A DNA stretch of 64,000 nt from Halorhabdus salina (lineage in GTDB: Archaea > Halobacteriota > Halobacteria > Halobacteriales > Haloarculaceae). Shown piece after piece: positions 8,445-16,894 of the stretch. The translations under genes were made by a program, and so were the position numbers. The notes under the pieces are model-generated. The model made no database searches, had not been told where the DNA came from, and worked only from the letters and a program-made list of their open reading frames with translations. Location of the stretch: NCBI RefSeq assembly GCF_013839425.1, contig NZ_JACDNP010000005.1, positions 124,001-188,000 of the forward strand. Reading direction: 5' to 3'. Position 1 is the first letter of the stretch, and every line of letters starts with the position of its first letter.

Positions 8445-9338
8445 ATGACCGAAATCATCGACGGGAACGCGGTCGCCCAGCGAATCCGGGACGACCTCGG
8501 CGATGCCATCACTACGCTCGAGGCCGAAGCCGTCACACCGACGCTTGCGACGGTGCTGATGAGCGATGACCCGGCAAGCGAGACCTACGTCTCGATGAAG
8601 CAGGACGACTGTGCGGAGGTCGGCATCGAGGCCATCGACGTCGAGATCGACCCCGACGCACCGGCCCAAGAGCTGTACGACGAAATCGATCGCCTCAACG
8701 CAGACGACAACGTCGACGGGATTCTCGTCCAGATGCCCGTCCCCGACCACGTCGACAAGCAGCCGGTGCTTCGACGGATCGACCCCGAGAAGGATGTCGA
8801 CGGGTTCCACCCCGAGAACGTGGGCCGGTTGGTCGCCGGCGACGCCAGGTACAAACCCTGTACGCCCCACGGCATCCAGAAACTCCTCGAAGCCGTCGAT
8901 GTCGATCCCGAAGGGGAAGACGCCGTTATCGTCGGCCGGTCGGACATCGTCGGCAAGCCGATGGCGAATCTTCTCATGCAGAAAGCGGTGGGTGGCAACG
9001 CCACGGTAACGGTCTGTCATTCCCGGACTGACGATCTGGCGACCAAAACCCGGGCGGCAGACATCGTTGTCGCCGCGGCGGGCGTGCCGGAGATGATCGA
9101 TGGCTCGATGCTGAGCGAGGGAGTTGTCGTAATCGACGTCGGTATCAACCGGGTCGATGCTGAGACCGAGAAGGGCTACGAACTCGTCGGTGACGTCGAC
9201 TTCGAGAGTGCAAAACAGAAAGCAGCCGCCATCACACCGGTCCCCGGCGGGGTTGGACCGATGACCCGAGCGATGTTGTTGTACAACACGGTCAAAGCCG
9301 CAGGCCGCCACAACGACGTGTCGGTTTCACTCCCCTGA
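8445..9338 (+). CDS. folD: Bifunctional methylenetetrahydrofolate dehydrogenase/cyclohydrolase
   Basis: This 297-aa protein has the FolD hallmarks. These are the Y-x3-K pair (SETYVSMKQDD, Tyr near residue 48), DGILVQMPVPDHV, the nucleotide-binding VGRSDIVGKPMANLLM near residue 165, and the C-terminal TPVPGGVGPMTRAML. It converts methylene- to formyl-tetrahydrofolate in two steps for purine and other one-carbon needs. It lies downstream of glyA on the same strand. Its last 12 bases overlap the 3' end of the convergent zinc-ribbon gene. Confidence 0.97.
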   Translation: MTEIIDGNAVAQRIRDDLGDAITTLEAEAVTPTLATVLMSDDPASETYVSMKQDDCAEVGIEAIDVEIDPDAPAQELYDEIDRLNADDNVDGILVQMPVPDHVDKQPVLRRIDPEKDVDGFHPENVGRLVAGDARYKPCTPHGIQKLLEAVDVDPEGEDAVIVGRSDIVGKPMANLLMQKAVGGNATVTVCHSRTDDLATKTRAADIVVAAAGVPEMIDGSMLSEGVVVIDVGINRVDAETEKGYELVGDVDFESAKQKAAAITPVPGGVGPMTRAMLLYNTVKAAGRHNDVSVSLP

Positions 9339-10058
9339 GCGGGCGTCGTCCGGATCGAGTTTGTCGAGCCAGTCGTTCGCGTCGTCGATCGATGGTACTT
9401 CGTCCCGCAAGTACGCCCCGACTGCCTGTGTTGCTTCGATGAGCGCCTCAGCGTCACCCGGTGGAACGTTCCCGTCCAGGGCGTCGATCCGTGTCCGATG
9501 GTCATCGATCACCCCGAGGACACGCCGAGCCTGCTCGTCTGGGTGACCCTCCAGGTATCGGATCGCGTCTCGACGGTAGTCCTCGACGGCCGATGCGGCG
9601 GCCAGACCCCGTGCAGGACGAAGCGAGTCCGGAACCTCGTCTGGCGATGGGCGACCACCGTCCTCGGCCCCCGCAAGCAGCGCGAGGACGTATGCCTCTG
9701 CTTGCTCGTCGATACGGATCGATCGTGCAAGTTCCGCGCCGACGTGGCGCAGTTCTGTGGCGGCGAGAAATACCGAATCCAACGGCTGGAGTTCCCCGGC
9801 ATGGATGAACCCATACTGGTGGACGAATTCGGCCGCAGCCTCGGCCCCCAGGCTGGCTATCGCTGTCAGTGGTTCCGATTCGAGGGCTTCTCGGGCTGGC
9901 TGTAGATCTAGTGACTCGGCGCCAGCGGTGTGTTCACGGCGGTCATCGAGGCCAACACTTCGCTGACTGCCACAATCCGGACAGGCAACGCTCCCTGTCT
10001 CGTAATACGACCACTGCACCCCACAGTGCTGGCACTCTCGCTTTCCGCGGATCTTCAT
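9327..10058 (-). CDS. Haloarchaeal TFIIB-type zinc-ribbon protein (DUF7117-like)
   Basis: This is a 243-aa protein. The first 35 residues hold a zinc ribbon (RECQHCGVQWSYYETGSVAC then PDCG), with two CxxC knuckles about 17 residues apart. The rest is alpha-helical and acidic (LQPAREALESEPLTAIASLG, VAEFVHQYGF-like helices). The ribbon suggests contact with nucleic acid or a protein partner, but no role is known. The start is the ATG giving MKIRGKRECQ. The 17 upstream in-frame codons were dropped because the ribbon starts immediately after this Met in similar haloarchaeal proteins. It is convergent with folD. Confidence 0.75.
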   Translation of the reverse strand: MKIRGKRECQHCGVQWSYYETGSVACPDCGSQRSVGLDDRREHTAGAESLDLQPAREALESEPLTAIASLGAEAAAEFVHQYGFIHAGELQPLDSVFLAATELRHVGAELARSIRIDEQAEAYVLALLAGAEDGGRPSPDEVPDSLRPARGLAAASAVEDYRRDAIRYLEGHPDEQARRVLGVIDDHRTRIDALDGNVPPGDAEALIEATQAVGAYLRDEVPSIDDANDWLDKLDPDDARSGE

Positions 10059-10181
10059 GTGTGTACTGTGGGGCCGAACTGGCTTAATCGGTGCGTTCGT
10101 GATCGCCAAGCATCAGTTGTGTTCGTCCGTTCCCCCACCCGAACCGTCAACTCGACAGGGGGTAGAATGGAGGTCGGTAAG

Positions 10182-10300
10182 TTTAAGTAAATCCGTCGTC
10201 CACAATCTGATGACGCTTCGTCTGGAGGGCCGAAGCGTCAGCGGGGACCAATTCAGGGCGGCAAGCGTTCGTGCGGTTTTTCCGCGCGAACGCTTTCCAC
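10182..10300 (+). ncRNA. Candidate structured RNA with own promoter
   Basis: A TATA-like TTTAAGTAA (10182-10190) is followed about 26 bases later by two strong hairpins. The first pairs GACGCTTCG (10212-10220) with CGAAGCGTC (10231-10239). The second pairs AAGCGTTCG (10263-10271), extended by GCGG/CCGC around a T-rich loop, with CGAACGCTT ending near 10295. A 53-codon ORF starting at 10210 overlaps it, but it is arginine-rich and unlike the acidic proteins around it. The element sits in a 540-base gap (10059-10599) with no convincing protein gene. It is not recognisable as 7S RNA, RNase P RNA or a tRNA. A hairpin-rich regulatory region is the alternative. Confidence 0.33.
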
Positions 10301-10444
10301 TCTTTCGAACAATACTCGTCAGATACGTCGCTATTTCTGTGTCTGCTTCACGCAGCCACGGTACCGCTTGAGTACACTCAAGGTTTCCCGGGGATTCTCT
10401 CGAAAGATAACTACCAACCGCGATTGAGGAACACGATTTTGACG

Positions 10445-10456
10445 TACCACTTGGTA
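10445..10456. promoter_or_regulatory. Palindrome upstream of the PadR gene, possible operator
   Basis: TACCA-CT-TGGTA is a 5-base inverted repeat with a 2-base spacer. Related pieces recur before the gene: CCACTTGGTCGG at about 10531, CACCAAG at about 10551, and TTACCAA next to the start. A PadR protein often represses its own gene through such dyads, so this is a possible autoregulatory site. Confidence 0.3.
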
Positions 10457-10554
10457 GACAAGGATCCCAGTCACCTCATTCCTGTTATCTGTTTCATCTT
10501 GTGCGAGACTCCCTCATGCCCCACTTGGTCGGTTGTTTCTCCACCAAGAGGCAA

Positions 10555-10564
10555 CATATTTAAG
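10555..10564 (+). promoter_or_regulatory. TATA-like box before the PadR gene
   Basis: CATATTTAAG lies about 40 bases before the ATG at 10600, implying a leader of roughly 10-15 bases. A second AT-rich stretch at 10565-10578 could instead give a leaderless transcript. Confidence 0.4.
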
Positions 10565-10599
10565 GTAATTCGATAATAACCTTGACTTGGACATTACCA

Positions 10600-10875
10600 A
10601 TGTACGACCTGACAGGATTTCAGCGGGACCTCCTATATGTCATCGCTGGGAAGGAGGAACCGCATGGTTTGGCGATCAAAGAAGAACTCGAAGACTACTA
10701 CGAGAAGGAGATCCACCACGGCCGGTTGTATCCTAACCTCGATACGCTCGTCGATAAGGGTCTCGTCGAAAAGGGACAACGCGACCGACGGACGAATTAT
10801 TACAGCCTCACGCGACGTGGCCGTCGGGAAATCGAAGCGCGCTACGATTGGGAACAGCAGTACGTCGATCTGTAA
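10600..10875 (+). CDS. PadR family transcriptional regulator
   Basis: This 91-aa single-domain winged-helix protein begins MYDLTGFQRDLLYVIAGKEE. It contains the PadR recognition region LEDYYEKEIHHGRLYPNLDT, then LVDKGLVEKGQRDRRTNYYS, matching short haloarchaeal PadR regulators that lack the C-terminal helical dimer domain. Such proteins bind palindromic DNA as dimers and usually act as local repressors. The ATG was preferred over a TTG six codons earlier because haloarchaeal PadR proteins begin MYDLT. The gene is isolated, so its target may be itself. Confidence 0.88.
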   Translation: MYDLTGFQRDLLYVIAGKEEPHGLAIKEELEDYYEKEIHHGRLYPNLDTLVDKGLVEKGQRDRRTNYYSLTRRGRREIEARYDWEQQYVDL

Positions 10876-11006
10876 GTGCTCGGGCTTGCCGTGCCGTCGG
10901 TGCGTCTCGCCATTCGATTTTCTTTTTGCTCTCAGTGAACCAGTGACCGCGATCGAGTCGCTACAACGAACTACTTTTGTGGCCGCAGGTGTGGGAATTT
11001 TCTCCG

Positions 11007-11336
11007 TCAGAACTGGTAGCGTCGGTCGTCTGGGTCACCTGTCTGGGGAAACTGTGTGGTACCCGTCATTTCGTCGAACGTCATTCCAGAGAGATACTCG
11101 TCGTACGTTACGTCGTAGCCGCTGCGCAGGTGGAAATCGAGCGTCCCGGTTTCGACGGTCGTCTGGAACAGCATGTGGACCGCGCGCCGGACGAGTTCGT
11201 CGGTCGAGTCGGGTTCCATCGCTGTTTCAAGCATCGCAAGTTCGTTGCGAGTCTCACGATCGAGGGAGACTGACTGTTCCTCGCCGAGTGCACTGTATTC
11301 TTCGCTGATGTCGTCTGAAAGCGAATCGAGTCCCAT
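11007..11336 (-). CDS. Small haloarchaeal protein, possible ribbon-helix-helix N-terminus
   Basis: This is a 109-aa acidic protein. Residues 17-60 (EQSVSLDRETRNELAMLETA, then DSTDELVRRAVHMLFQ) read like the strand-helix-helix of a ribbon-helix-helix DNA-binding fold. The tail is YDVTYDEYLSGMTFDEM. No named family is recognised. The start ATG gives MGLDSLSDDISEEYSALGEE; the upstream in-frame extension was rejected. It is divergent from mutY with a 121-base gap. Confidence 0.6.
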   Translation of the reverse strand: MGLDSLSDDISEEYSALGEEQSVSLDRETRNELAMLETAMEPDSTDELVRRAVHMLFQTTVETGTLDFHLRSGYDVTYDEYLSGMTFDEMTGTTQFPQTGDPDDRRYQF

Positions 11337-11457
11337 ACTGAACTCCTGGTGACCCGCCAGGAAACGCCTTACGACTCCTGTGAGGGCGCAATTGAGTGGC
11401 TCCCTGTCGCTGCCGACAGCGCCAGACGTAAACGACCCAGTCATCTACAGCGTTCCG

Positions 11458-12375
11458 ATGAATCGGGGCGACCTGCCTGCAGACGTTGGGGCCGTTCGGA
11501 CGGCTCTGATAGACTGGTACGAGACGGACCACCGCGAATACCCCTGGCGCGAGACGGACGAGCCCTATCCGATTTTAGTCTCGGAAATCATGAGCCAGCA
11601 AACCCAGCTCGATCGCGTCGTCGACGCCTGGGAAGACTTCCTGAATCGGTGGCCGACCGTCGCGGACCTGGCGGCAGCCGACCGTGGGGACGTGGTCGCC
11701 TTCTGGTCGGGACACAGTCTCGGGTACAACAATCGCGCGAAGTACCTCCACGAGGCGGCGACCCAGATCGTCGAAGAGTACGACGGCGAGTTCCCGCAGT
11801 CGCCAGACGGACTGGCTGAACTCATGGGCGTCGGGCCATACACTGCTAACGCGGTCGCCAGCTTTGCATTCAACAACGGCGACGCGGTCGTGGACACCAA
11901 CGTCAAGCGCGTGCTGTACCGGGCGTTTTCGATTCCCGACGAGGACGCAGCCTTCGAGGACAGCGCAGCGGAACTCATGCCCGCGGGCAAATCGCGAGTC
12001 TGGAACAACGCCATCATGGAACTCGGCGGCGTGGCCTGTGAGAAGACTCCACAGTGTGACGAGGAAGGTTGTCCCTGGCGAGAGTGGTGTGACGCGTACC
12101 AGACCGGTGACTTCACTGCGCCCGACGTTCCCACCCAGCCGAGCTTTGAGGGAAGTCGTCGGCAGATGCGCGGGCGTGTGATCGGCGCGCTGAAGGACGG
12201 CGACGGGTTCGAACTCGACGACCTCGGCCCGAAAGTGCGGGTCGATTACTCGCCGGAGGGTGACGGCGAAGGGTCACGCGAGTGGCTTCAGGAGTTAGTT
12301 GGCGACCTCGTCGAGGATGGGCTCGTCGCGACCGAGAGGCGGGACGGCGACGTTATCGTCAGCCTGCAACGCTGA
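11458..12375 (+). CDS. mutY: A/G-specific adenine DNA glycosylase
   Basis: This is a 305-aa HhH-GPD glycosylase. Visible are the catalytic-Glu motif SEIMSQQTQLDRV (near residue 42), the helix-hairpin-helix LMGVGPYTANAVASFAFNNG, and the catalytic-Asp stretch AVVDTNVKRVL. A C-terminal Fe-S loop has four cysteines spaced C-x5-C-x4-C-x5-C (CEKTPQC, then EEGCPWREWC). MutY removes adenine mispaired with 8-oxoguanine. The C-terminal 80 residues look like a winged helix rather than the bacterial Nudix-like domain, as in other haloarchaeal MutY proteins. The start was placed at MNRGDLPADV, because upstream codons overlap the region divergent to the 11007-11336 gene. Confidence 0.92.
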   Translation: MNRGDLPADVGAVRTALIDWYETDHREYPWRETDEPYPILVSEIMSQQTQLDRVVDAWEDFLNRWPTVADLAAADRGDVVAFWSGHSLGYNNRAKYLHEAATQIVEEYDGEFPQSPDGLAELMGVGPYTANAVASFAFNNGDAVVDTNVKRVLYRAFSIPDEDAAFEDSAAELMPAGKSRVWNNAIMELGGVACEKTPQCDEEGCPWREWCDAYQTGDFTAPDVPTQPSFEGSRRQMRGRVIGALKDGDGFELDDLGPKVRVDYSPEGDGEGSREWLQELVGDLVEDGLVATERRDGDVIVSLQR

Positions 12376-12379
12376 TACG

Positions 12380-13245
12380 TTACTGGGAATCTAAGCCCTG
12401 CTGGGTGACCCGCTGGCTGGCTTCCTCGATATATTCCGCCGGTAACGATCCAATCTCACCAGCTTGCACCCGCCAGAGGTTGGCATACAAGCCGTCCGCT
12501 GAGAGTAGTTCGTCGTGCGTGCCGGCCTCGACGATCCGTCCGTCCTCGACGCCGAGGATCGTATCGGCGTCCCGGACCGTCGAGAGCCGCAAGAGGAGCT
12601 TGACGAACGTCGTCTTGCCCGCCCCGGTCGGCCCGACGAGCCCGACGGTCTCGCCCGGATCGACGTCGACGTCGAGGTCTTCGAGACCGATTTCGTCCCC
12701 GTAGCCGAAGGTCACATCGTCGAAGGCGACGTGGCCCTCGGCAGCTTCGAGGGGTGTCGCGTCGTCGGCGTTCTGAATGCGGACGGGCAGGTTCATGATC
12801 CCGAGAATCCGCTTGGTCGAAGCGCGGGCATCCTCGTAGCTGTCGATGATGTTACTCATCTGGGCTAGCGGGTCGATAAGACGCTGGGTCAGGAGGAGAA
12901 AGATCACGAGCGTCCCCTCGCTGAGGTCGCCGGTCAGTGGCCCCGGTGGGCCATCGAGAATTCAGACCCCGCGACGATGAACGTCGCAATGAACGCCAGG
13001 GGCGTCAGCGCCGGGATCCCGGGCCGATAGATGCAGTTCAGCCGCAGGGCCAGCCAGTCGAGCCGGAAGTACGTATAGGAGTGTTCGCGAACGCGCTCGT
13101 GCTCGTATTCTTCGGTGTTAGTCGATTTGATAACTTCGATGCCGTTGAGATTGTTCTCCAAACGACTGTTGAGGTCCTCGACCGACACGCCAAGCAGTAC
13201 TGGGGGCACGAGCAATCGAATCGCGAGCCGATCGGTGTGATTTTG
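12380..13245 (-). pseudogene. Decayed ABC-type exporter (permease-ATPase fusion)
   Basis: Two minus-strand segments belong to one ABC exporter. The 5' part (about 13245-12960) encodes permease helices with DLNSRLENNLNGIEVIKSTN. A frameshift near 12950-12965 breaks it. The downstream part encodes GPPGPLTGDLSEGTLVIFLL, RARASTKRILGIMNLP-like sequence and the Walker A motif GLVGPTGAGKTTFVKLLLRL. It then jumps directly to DADTILGVEDGRIVEAGTHD, with the Q-loop, ABC signature and Walker B deleted. The 5' third of the permease is also missing, and the FMN reductase gene starts there on the other strand. At least three independent lesions make it non-functional. Confidence 0.85.
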
Positions 13246-13269
13246 ACGCCGCCTCCTATGCACTACAAT

Positions 13270-13848
13270 ATGACCGAACCCCACGTCGTCGCCATTTGCG
13301 GGAGTCTTCGAGACGACAGCCATACGCGGAAAGCCCTCCGGATCGCCCTGCAGGCCGCCGTGGATGCCGGCGCAAACACAGAGTTGCTCGATCTTCGGGA
13401 GTGGGACCTGCCAATCTTCGACGCCGACAATGGTGGCGCGGGCGATGCCGACGCGTTCCGACAGCGCGTTCGCAGGGCTGATGCGGTGCTTCTGGGCACA
13501 CCGGTCTATCATGGCTCGTTCAGCGCGCCATTGAAGAACGCCCTCGATTACTGTGGGTTCGACGAGTTCGAACACACGACGATCGGCCTGCTTGCGGTTG
13601 CCGGCGGACGGTTCCCGATCACCGCCCTCGAACAGTTACGGACAGTGAGTCGCTCACTGGACGCGTGGGTCATTCCCCACCAGGTCGCGATTCCACGAGC
13701 GTCCTCGGCGTTCGATGAGGACCGACTCGTCGATGACGAACTTCAGGAGCTCATCGACATCCTCGGTCGCGAGGCCGTCCAGTACGCACATATCGATCCC
13801 GATCCGGAATCCTTCGAGAGTGGCGAGAACGTCGGTGCGGACGACTGA
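13270..13848 (+). CDS. NADPH-dependent FMN reductase family flavoprotein
   Basis: This 192-aa flavodoxin-fold protein has the FMN phosphate loop CGSLRDDSHTRKAL at residues 10-23, the second loop GTPVYHGSFSAPLKNALDY near residue 80, and AVAGGRFPITALEQL-like segments. The family reduces FMN or quinones, or small electrophiles such as azo and chromate compounds, using NAD(P)H. The start could also be the ATG 12 bases earlier (MHYNMTEP). Longer upstream reading is antisense to the ABC pseudogene and was rejected. The gene appears to have been placed against the broken end of that exporter. Confidence 0.86.
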   Translation: MTEPHVVAICGSLRDDSHTRKALRIALQAAVDAGANTELLDLREWDLPIFDADNGGAGDADAFRQRVRRADAVLLGTPVYHGSFSAPLKNALDYCGFDEFEHTTIGLLAVAGGRFPITALEQLRTVSRSLDAWVIPHQVAIPRASSAFDEDRLVDDELQELIDILGREAVQYAHIDPDPESFESGENVGADD

Positions 13849-13926
13849 ATCAGTGGCTCGCATTCCCCTGACCGGCTGTTGTCCGGAACCCCAATCGACA
13901 AACGGGTAGCGGGCCTACCGCCCGCT

Positions 13927-14511
13927 GTGACACAGTGGGTCGACCCAGGAACGCGCGGGCGAGAGAAGGGGCCGATCGGGCTCGTACAGTCCTGGATCGC
14001 CGTGATGGTCGCCCCCAGGCGCTTTTTTAGTCGAGCCGTTGCACCCGGGGATCAAGCCCCCGGCCTCGTCTTTCTGCTCGTCGTCGTCGCGATCGAAGAA
14101 GGGAGCCGATACCTGCTGGTCCCGGCAGCTCGTCCAGTCGTCGACAGTCAGCCGATGGCGACAACGGTGGTTGTCCTCCTCGTGACCGTGTTGCTCGTCG
14201 CTCCACTCGGACTGCATCTACTGGCGGCACTCCAGACCATCTTGCTGTGGCCGATCACCGCGGATCGGGCTGGCATCAGCGAGACAGTGCAAGTCCTCGC
14301 GTACGCGACCGCGCCGTGTGTGTTCGCGGGCGTTCCGATCCCGGCGGTCACGATCGCCGCTGCTGGCTACGGGGCCATCGTACTCGGTATCGGTCTTGCC
14401 ACAGTACACGATGTCGAATATCATCAAGCACTGGTTGCGGGGGCGATCCCAATAGCACTCGTCTACGGCGTTGTATTCGGTGGATTTGACGCGATTTCCC
14501 TGCTCGTGTGA
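13927..14511 (+). CDS. Yip1 family membrane protein
   Basis: This 194-aa protein has the haloarchaeal Yip1 pattern: the soluble N-terminus WVDPGTRGREKGPIGLVQSW, then PRRFFSRAVAPGDQAPGLVF, then five hydrophobic helices. Yip1-domain proteins bind other membrane proteins and have no known enzymatic role. The start is a GTG giving (M)TQWVDPGTRG, chosen because relatives start at this point. A TTG 16 codons upstream is the alternative. The next gene, on the same strand, starts 73 bases after the stop. Confidence 0.75.
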   Translation: MTQWVDPGTRGREKGPIGLVQSWIAVMVAPRRFFSRAVAPGDQAPGLVFLLVVVAIEEGSRYLLVPAARPVVDSQPMATTVVVLLVTVLLVAPLGLHLLAALQTILLWPITADRAGISETVQVLAYATAPCVFAGVPIPAVTIAAAGYGAIVLGIGLATVHDVEYHQALVAGAIPIALVYGVVFGGFDAISLLV

Positions 14512-14584
14512 TGGGCCAGACCGACCCACCGTTGCCAGCAACGATTCGACAACCGTTTTAGGCGCGACATGCTTGCTTGATGCA

Positions 14585-16777
14585 ATGGGTTCGTGTATCA
14601 TTTGCGGTACGTCTGTCGACGGCCACATTTGTGACGTCCACGAAGAAGATGCTGTCTTCGAGTTTCGTGGGAGTACGCCCGACCAACTCACGGCAGGGCG
14701 ATATTACCGCGGCTCGGTCGATGGCTTCGCGGAGTTCGGTGTGTTCGTCGACATTGGTGAATCGGTAACTGGCTTGCTCCACGAGAGTGAGCTGGATCAA
14801 CGCTTAGAGACACTCGACTGGCAACCAGGAGAGCGAGTCTACGTTCGCGTTACGAACGTTCGAGACAACGACAACGTCGATCTCAGCTGGTCGATCCGGC
14901 AAGCGGACAATGAGTTCCGCGGCGTCTTGATCGATGACCCGGACGCTGACCACGAGTTGCTGCCAGAGGAGATTGACTCGGCGGAGACAGAGCCGGCAGA
15001 CAACCAAGCGACGGAGCAGCCAGACGATCACGGCAACGACAGTGACGAGCCGGCGGCAGACGACGGCGAAGCGGAGGCAGATCGGCCGACGGCCGGTGCC
15101 GTCCGGACGAGCGACGAAGATAGCGCGACTGTCGGATCGGTTGGCGACGCCGAGCAAGCGAGTGACTCGACGGCCGGCGAGGAGGAAACCGCTGATCGCG
15201 ACGACGGCCCCGCAGAACCGGTCGAGCGGGAACCGCCGGAGGCGCCGGCAGTTACTGTCGGCGAACTCGACGATTGGGTTGGCGAAACAGTCCGCGTGAC
15301 TGGCGAGATCGTCGTCGCCCGACAGACCAGCGGGCCGACGGTGTTCGAGCTGCGAGATGGGACCGGAACAGTCGACTGTGCGGCCTTCGTCGAGGCAGGC
15401 GTTCGGGCCTATCCGAGCGTCGAGGAAGGTGCCGTCGTCCGGATCGACGGTGAAGTCCGCGAGCGACGTGGTGCTCTTCAAGTCGAGACCGAGGATCTCA
15501 CCGTGCTGGACGGCGAGGAACGCGACGATGTCCTCGACGAAATCGAGACCGCGTTGCGCGAGCGGGCACGACCCGATGAGATCGACCCACTCGTCGACGA
15601 CGATGCGATCGCCACAGCAAGCGATACGATCGCGGACATCGTCGAAGAGATTCGCCGGGCGATCATGTCGGATCGCCCAGTGATCGTCCGTCACAGCGCG
15701 ACGGCCGACGGTTACGTCGGTGCGGCGGCGATCGAACGCGCCGTGTTACCCCGTGTTCGTGATCGACACAGCCGGCAAGACGCGGCGTATCATTACATTG
15801 ATCGCCGTCCGCTGGAAGGTGACGTCTATGACCTCTCAGACGCCACTACCGACGTGACGCGGATGCTCTCGAACCGGGATCGCCACGACGAGAATCTCCC
15901 GTTGCTGGTGTTCGTCGGTGCTGGCGGGACGGAGGCCTCACTCGACGGCTTCGAACTGCTCGATATTTACGATGCACAGCGAGTCGTCGTCGACACGGTG
16001 GTCGAACCGGCGATTGCCGACGCCGTCGAGACCACGCTTACACCCCGAACCGACGAGGCCACTGTCGCTACCGCGGACGGACGGACTCGCGGGCCGACGG
16101 CGACGACGCTGGCCGCGACGGTGGCAGCCCACGTCACGGCGGATGTCCGTGAGGACCTCACGCACCTCCCGGCAGTGAGCTACTGGGGCGAGGTACCCGA
16201 AGCCTACGCCGAGGCGGCAGCAACGGCCGGCTACGACGAAACGGCCGTCCAAGAAATTCGCGAAGCGGTCGCACTCGAGGCGTTCTATCAGTCCTACGAG
16301 GACAAGCGCGAACTCGTCACGGACTTGCTGTTCGACGACGAAGGCGAGAGTGGGGAAGCTGTTCGCGGCCTGGCGAGTCACGTCAGCGAGCAGTTCCGCG
16401 AGAAACTCGATGTGGCTGTCGAGACAGCCGAAGCCAACTTGCAGCGCCGTGACGTCGACGGCGAGACCGTCGGTGTCCTCGACATCGAGCAGTTCACGCA
16501 CGGCTATGACTTCCCGACGACAATGTTGCTGCTCGACGCGCTGTATCGTCGTCTCGGTGACGACCTCGCGGCGATCGTCGGCATCGACGAGGACGAACTC
16601 CACGTCCGGAGCGATCGTGCTGTCGACGTGGGCGAACTGGCGTCCGCTGCCGAAGCGACTGTCGACGGGGCGGATCTCCAGCCGCTGAGTACGCGCAGCC
16701 ACCGCATCGAGTTCCTCGCCGGCCAGCGGTCGGCCGTCGAGGAGAGCGTCGTCGAGGCACTGGCCGAGTTCTTCTAG
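14585..16777 (+). CDS. RecJ/DHH-family protein with S1 and OB domains; catalytic motifs lost
   Basis: This is a 730-aa protein. Residues 1-25 carry a small Cys/His motif (CIICG, then CDVHE). Residues 32-100 form an S1 RNA-binding domain, residues 110-220 an acidic linker, residues 222-300 an OB fold (WVGETVRVTGEIVVARQTSG), and residues 345-730 a DHH/DHHA1 phosphoesterase-like region. In active relatives the first motif has His and Asp metal ligands; here it reads RHSATADG (369-376). The DHH motif is replaced by VVDTVV (Asp470-Thr-Val), and the C-terminal glycine-rich GGGH site by STRSHR near 702. It probably binds nucleic acid without cleaving it. The ATG is followed at once by the Cys motif. 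Confidence 0.85.
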   Translation: MGSCIICGTSVDGHICDVHEEDAVFEFRGSTPDQLTAGRYYRGSVDGFAEFGVFVDIGESVTGLLHESELDQRLETLDWQPGERVYVRVTNVRDNDNVDLSWSIRQADNEFRGVLIDDPDADHELLPEEIDSAETEPADNQATEQPDDHGNDSDEPAADDGEAEADRPTAGAVRTSDEDSATVGSVGDAEQASDSTAGEEETADRDDGPAEPVEREPPEAPAVTVGELDDWVGETVRVTGEIVVARQTSGPTVFELRDGTGTVDCAAFVEAGVRAYPSVEEGAVVRIDGEVRERRGALQVETEDLTVLDGEERDDVLDEIETALRERARPDEIDPLVDDDAIATASDTIADIVEEIRRAIMSDRPVIVRHSATADGYVGAAAIERAVLPRVRDRHSRQDAAYHYIDRRPLEGDVYDLSDATTDVTRMLSNRDRHDENLPLLVFVGAGGTEASLDGFELLDIYDAQRVVVDTVVEPAIADAVETTLTPRTDEATVATADGRTRGPTATTLAATVAAHVTADVREDLTHLPAVSYWGEVPEAYAEAAATAGYDETAVQEIREAVALEAFYQSYEDKRELVTDLLFDDEGESGEAVRGLASHVSEQFREKLDVAVETAEANLQRRDVDGETVGVLDIEQFTHGYDFPTTMLLLDALYRRLGDDLAAIVGIDEDELHVRSDRAVDVGELASAAEATVDGADLQPLSTRSHRIEFLAGQRSAVEESVVEALAEFF

Positions 16778-16894
16778 ACCGGGACGGAGGCGCTTGTTTT
16801 TGGCGCGGTTGGCAGGATGGCCGTTCAGTGAGCCGGCCGGCGTCACCCCGAACGACACGCTTATTCGCACGAAACGGCGATCATAGACAACTGA

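Noticed and set aside
10210-10371. 53-codon leaderless protein at the hairpin region
   Set aside because: It is arginine-rich and not acidic, and its sequence is dictated by the two hairpins.
12937-13269. N-terminal extension of the FMN reductase, suggesting a fusion
   Set aside because: The extra 110 codons are antisense to the ABC exporter remnant; flavodoxin-fold homology begins only at 13270.
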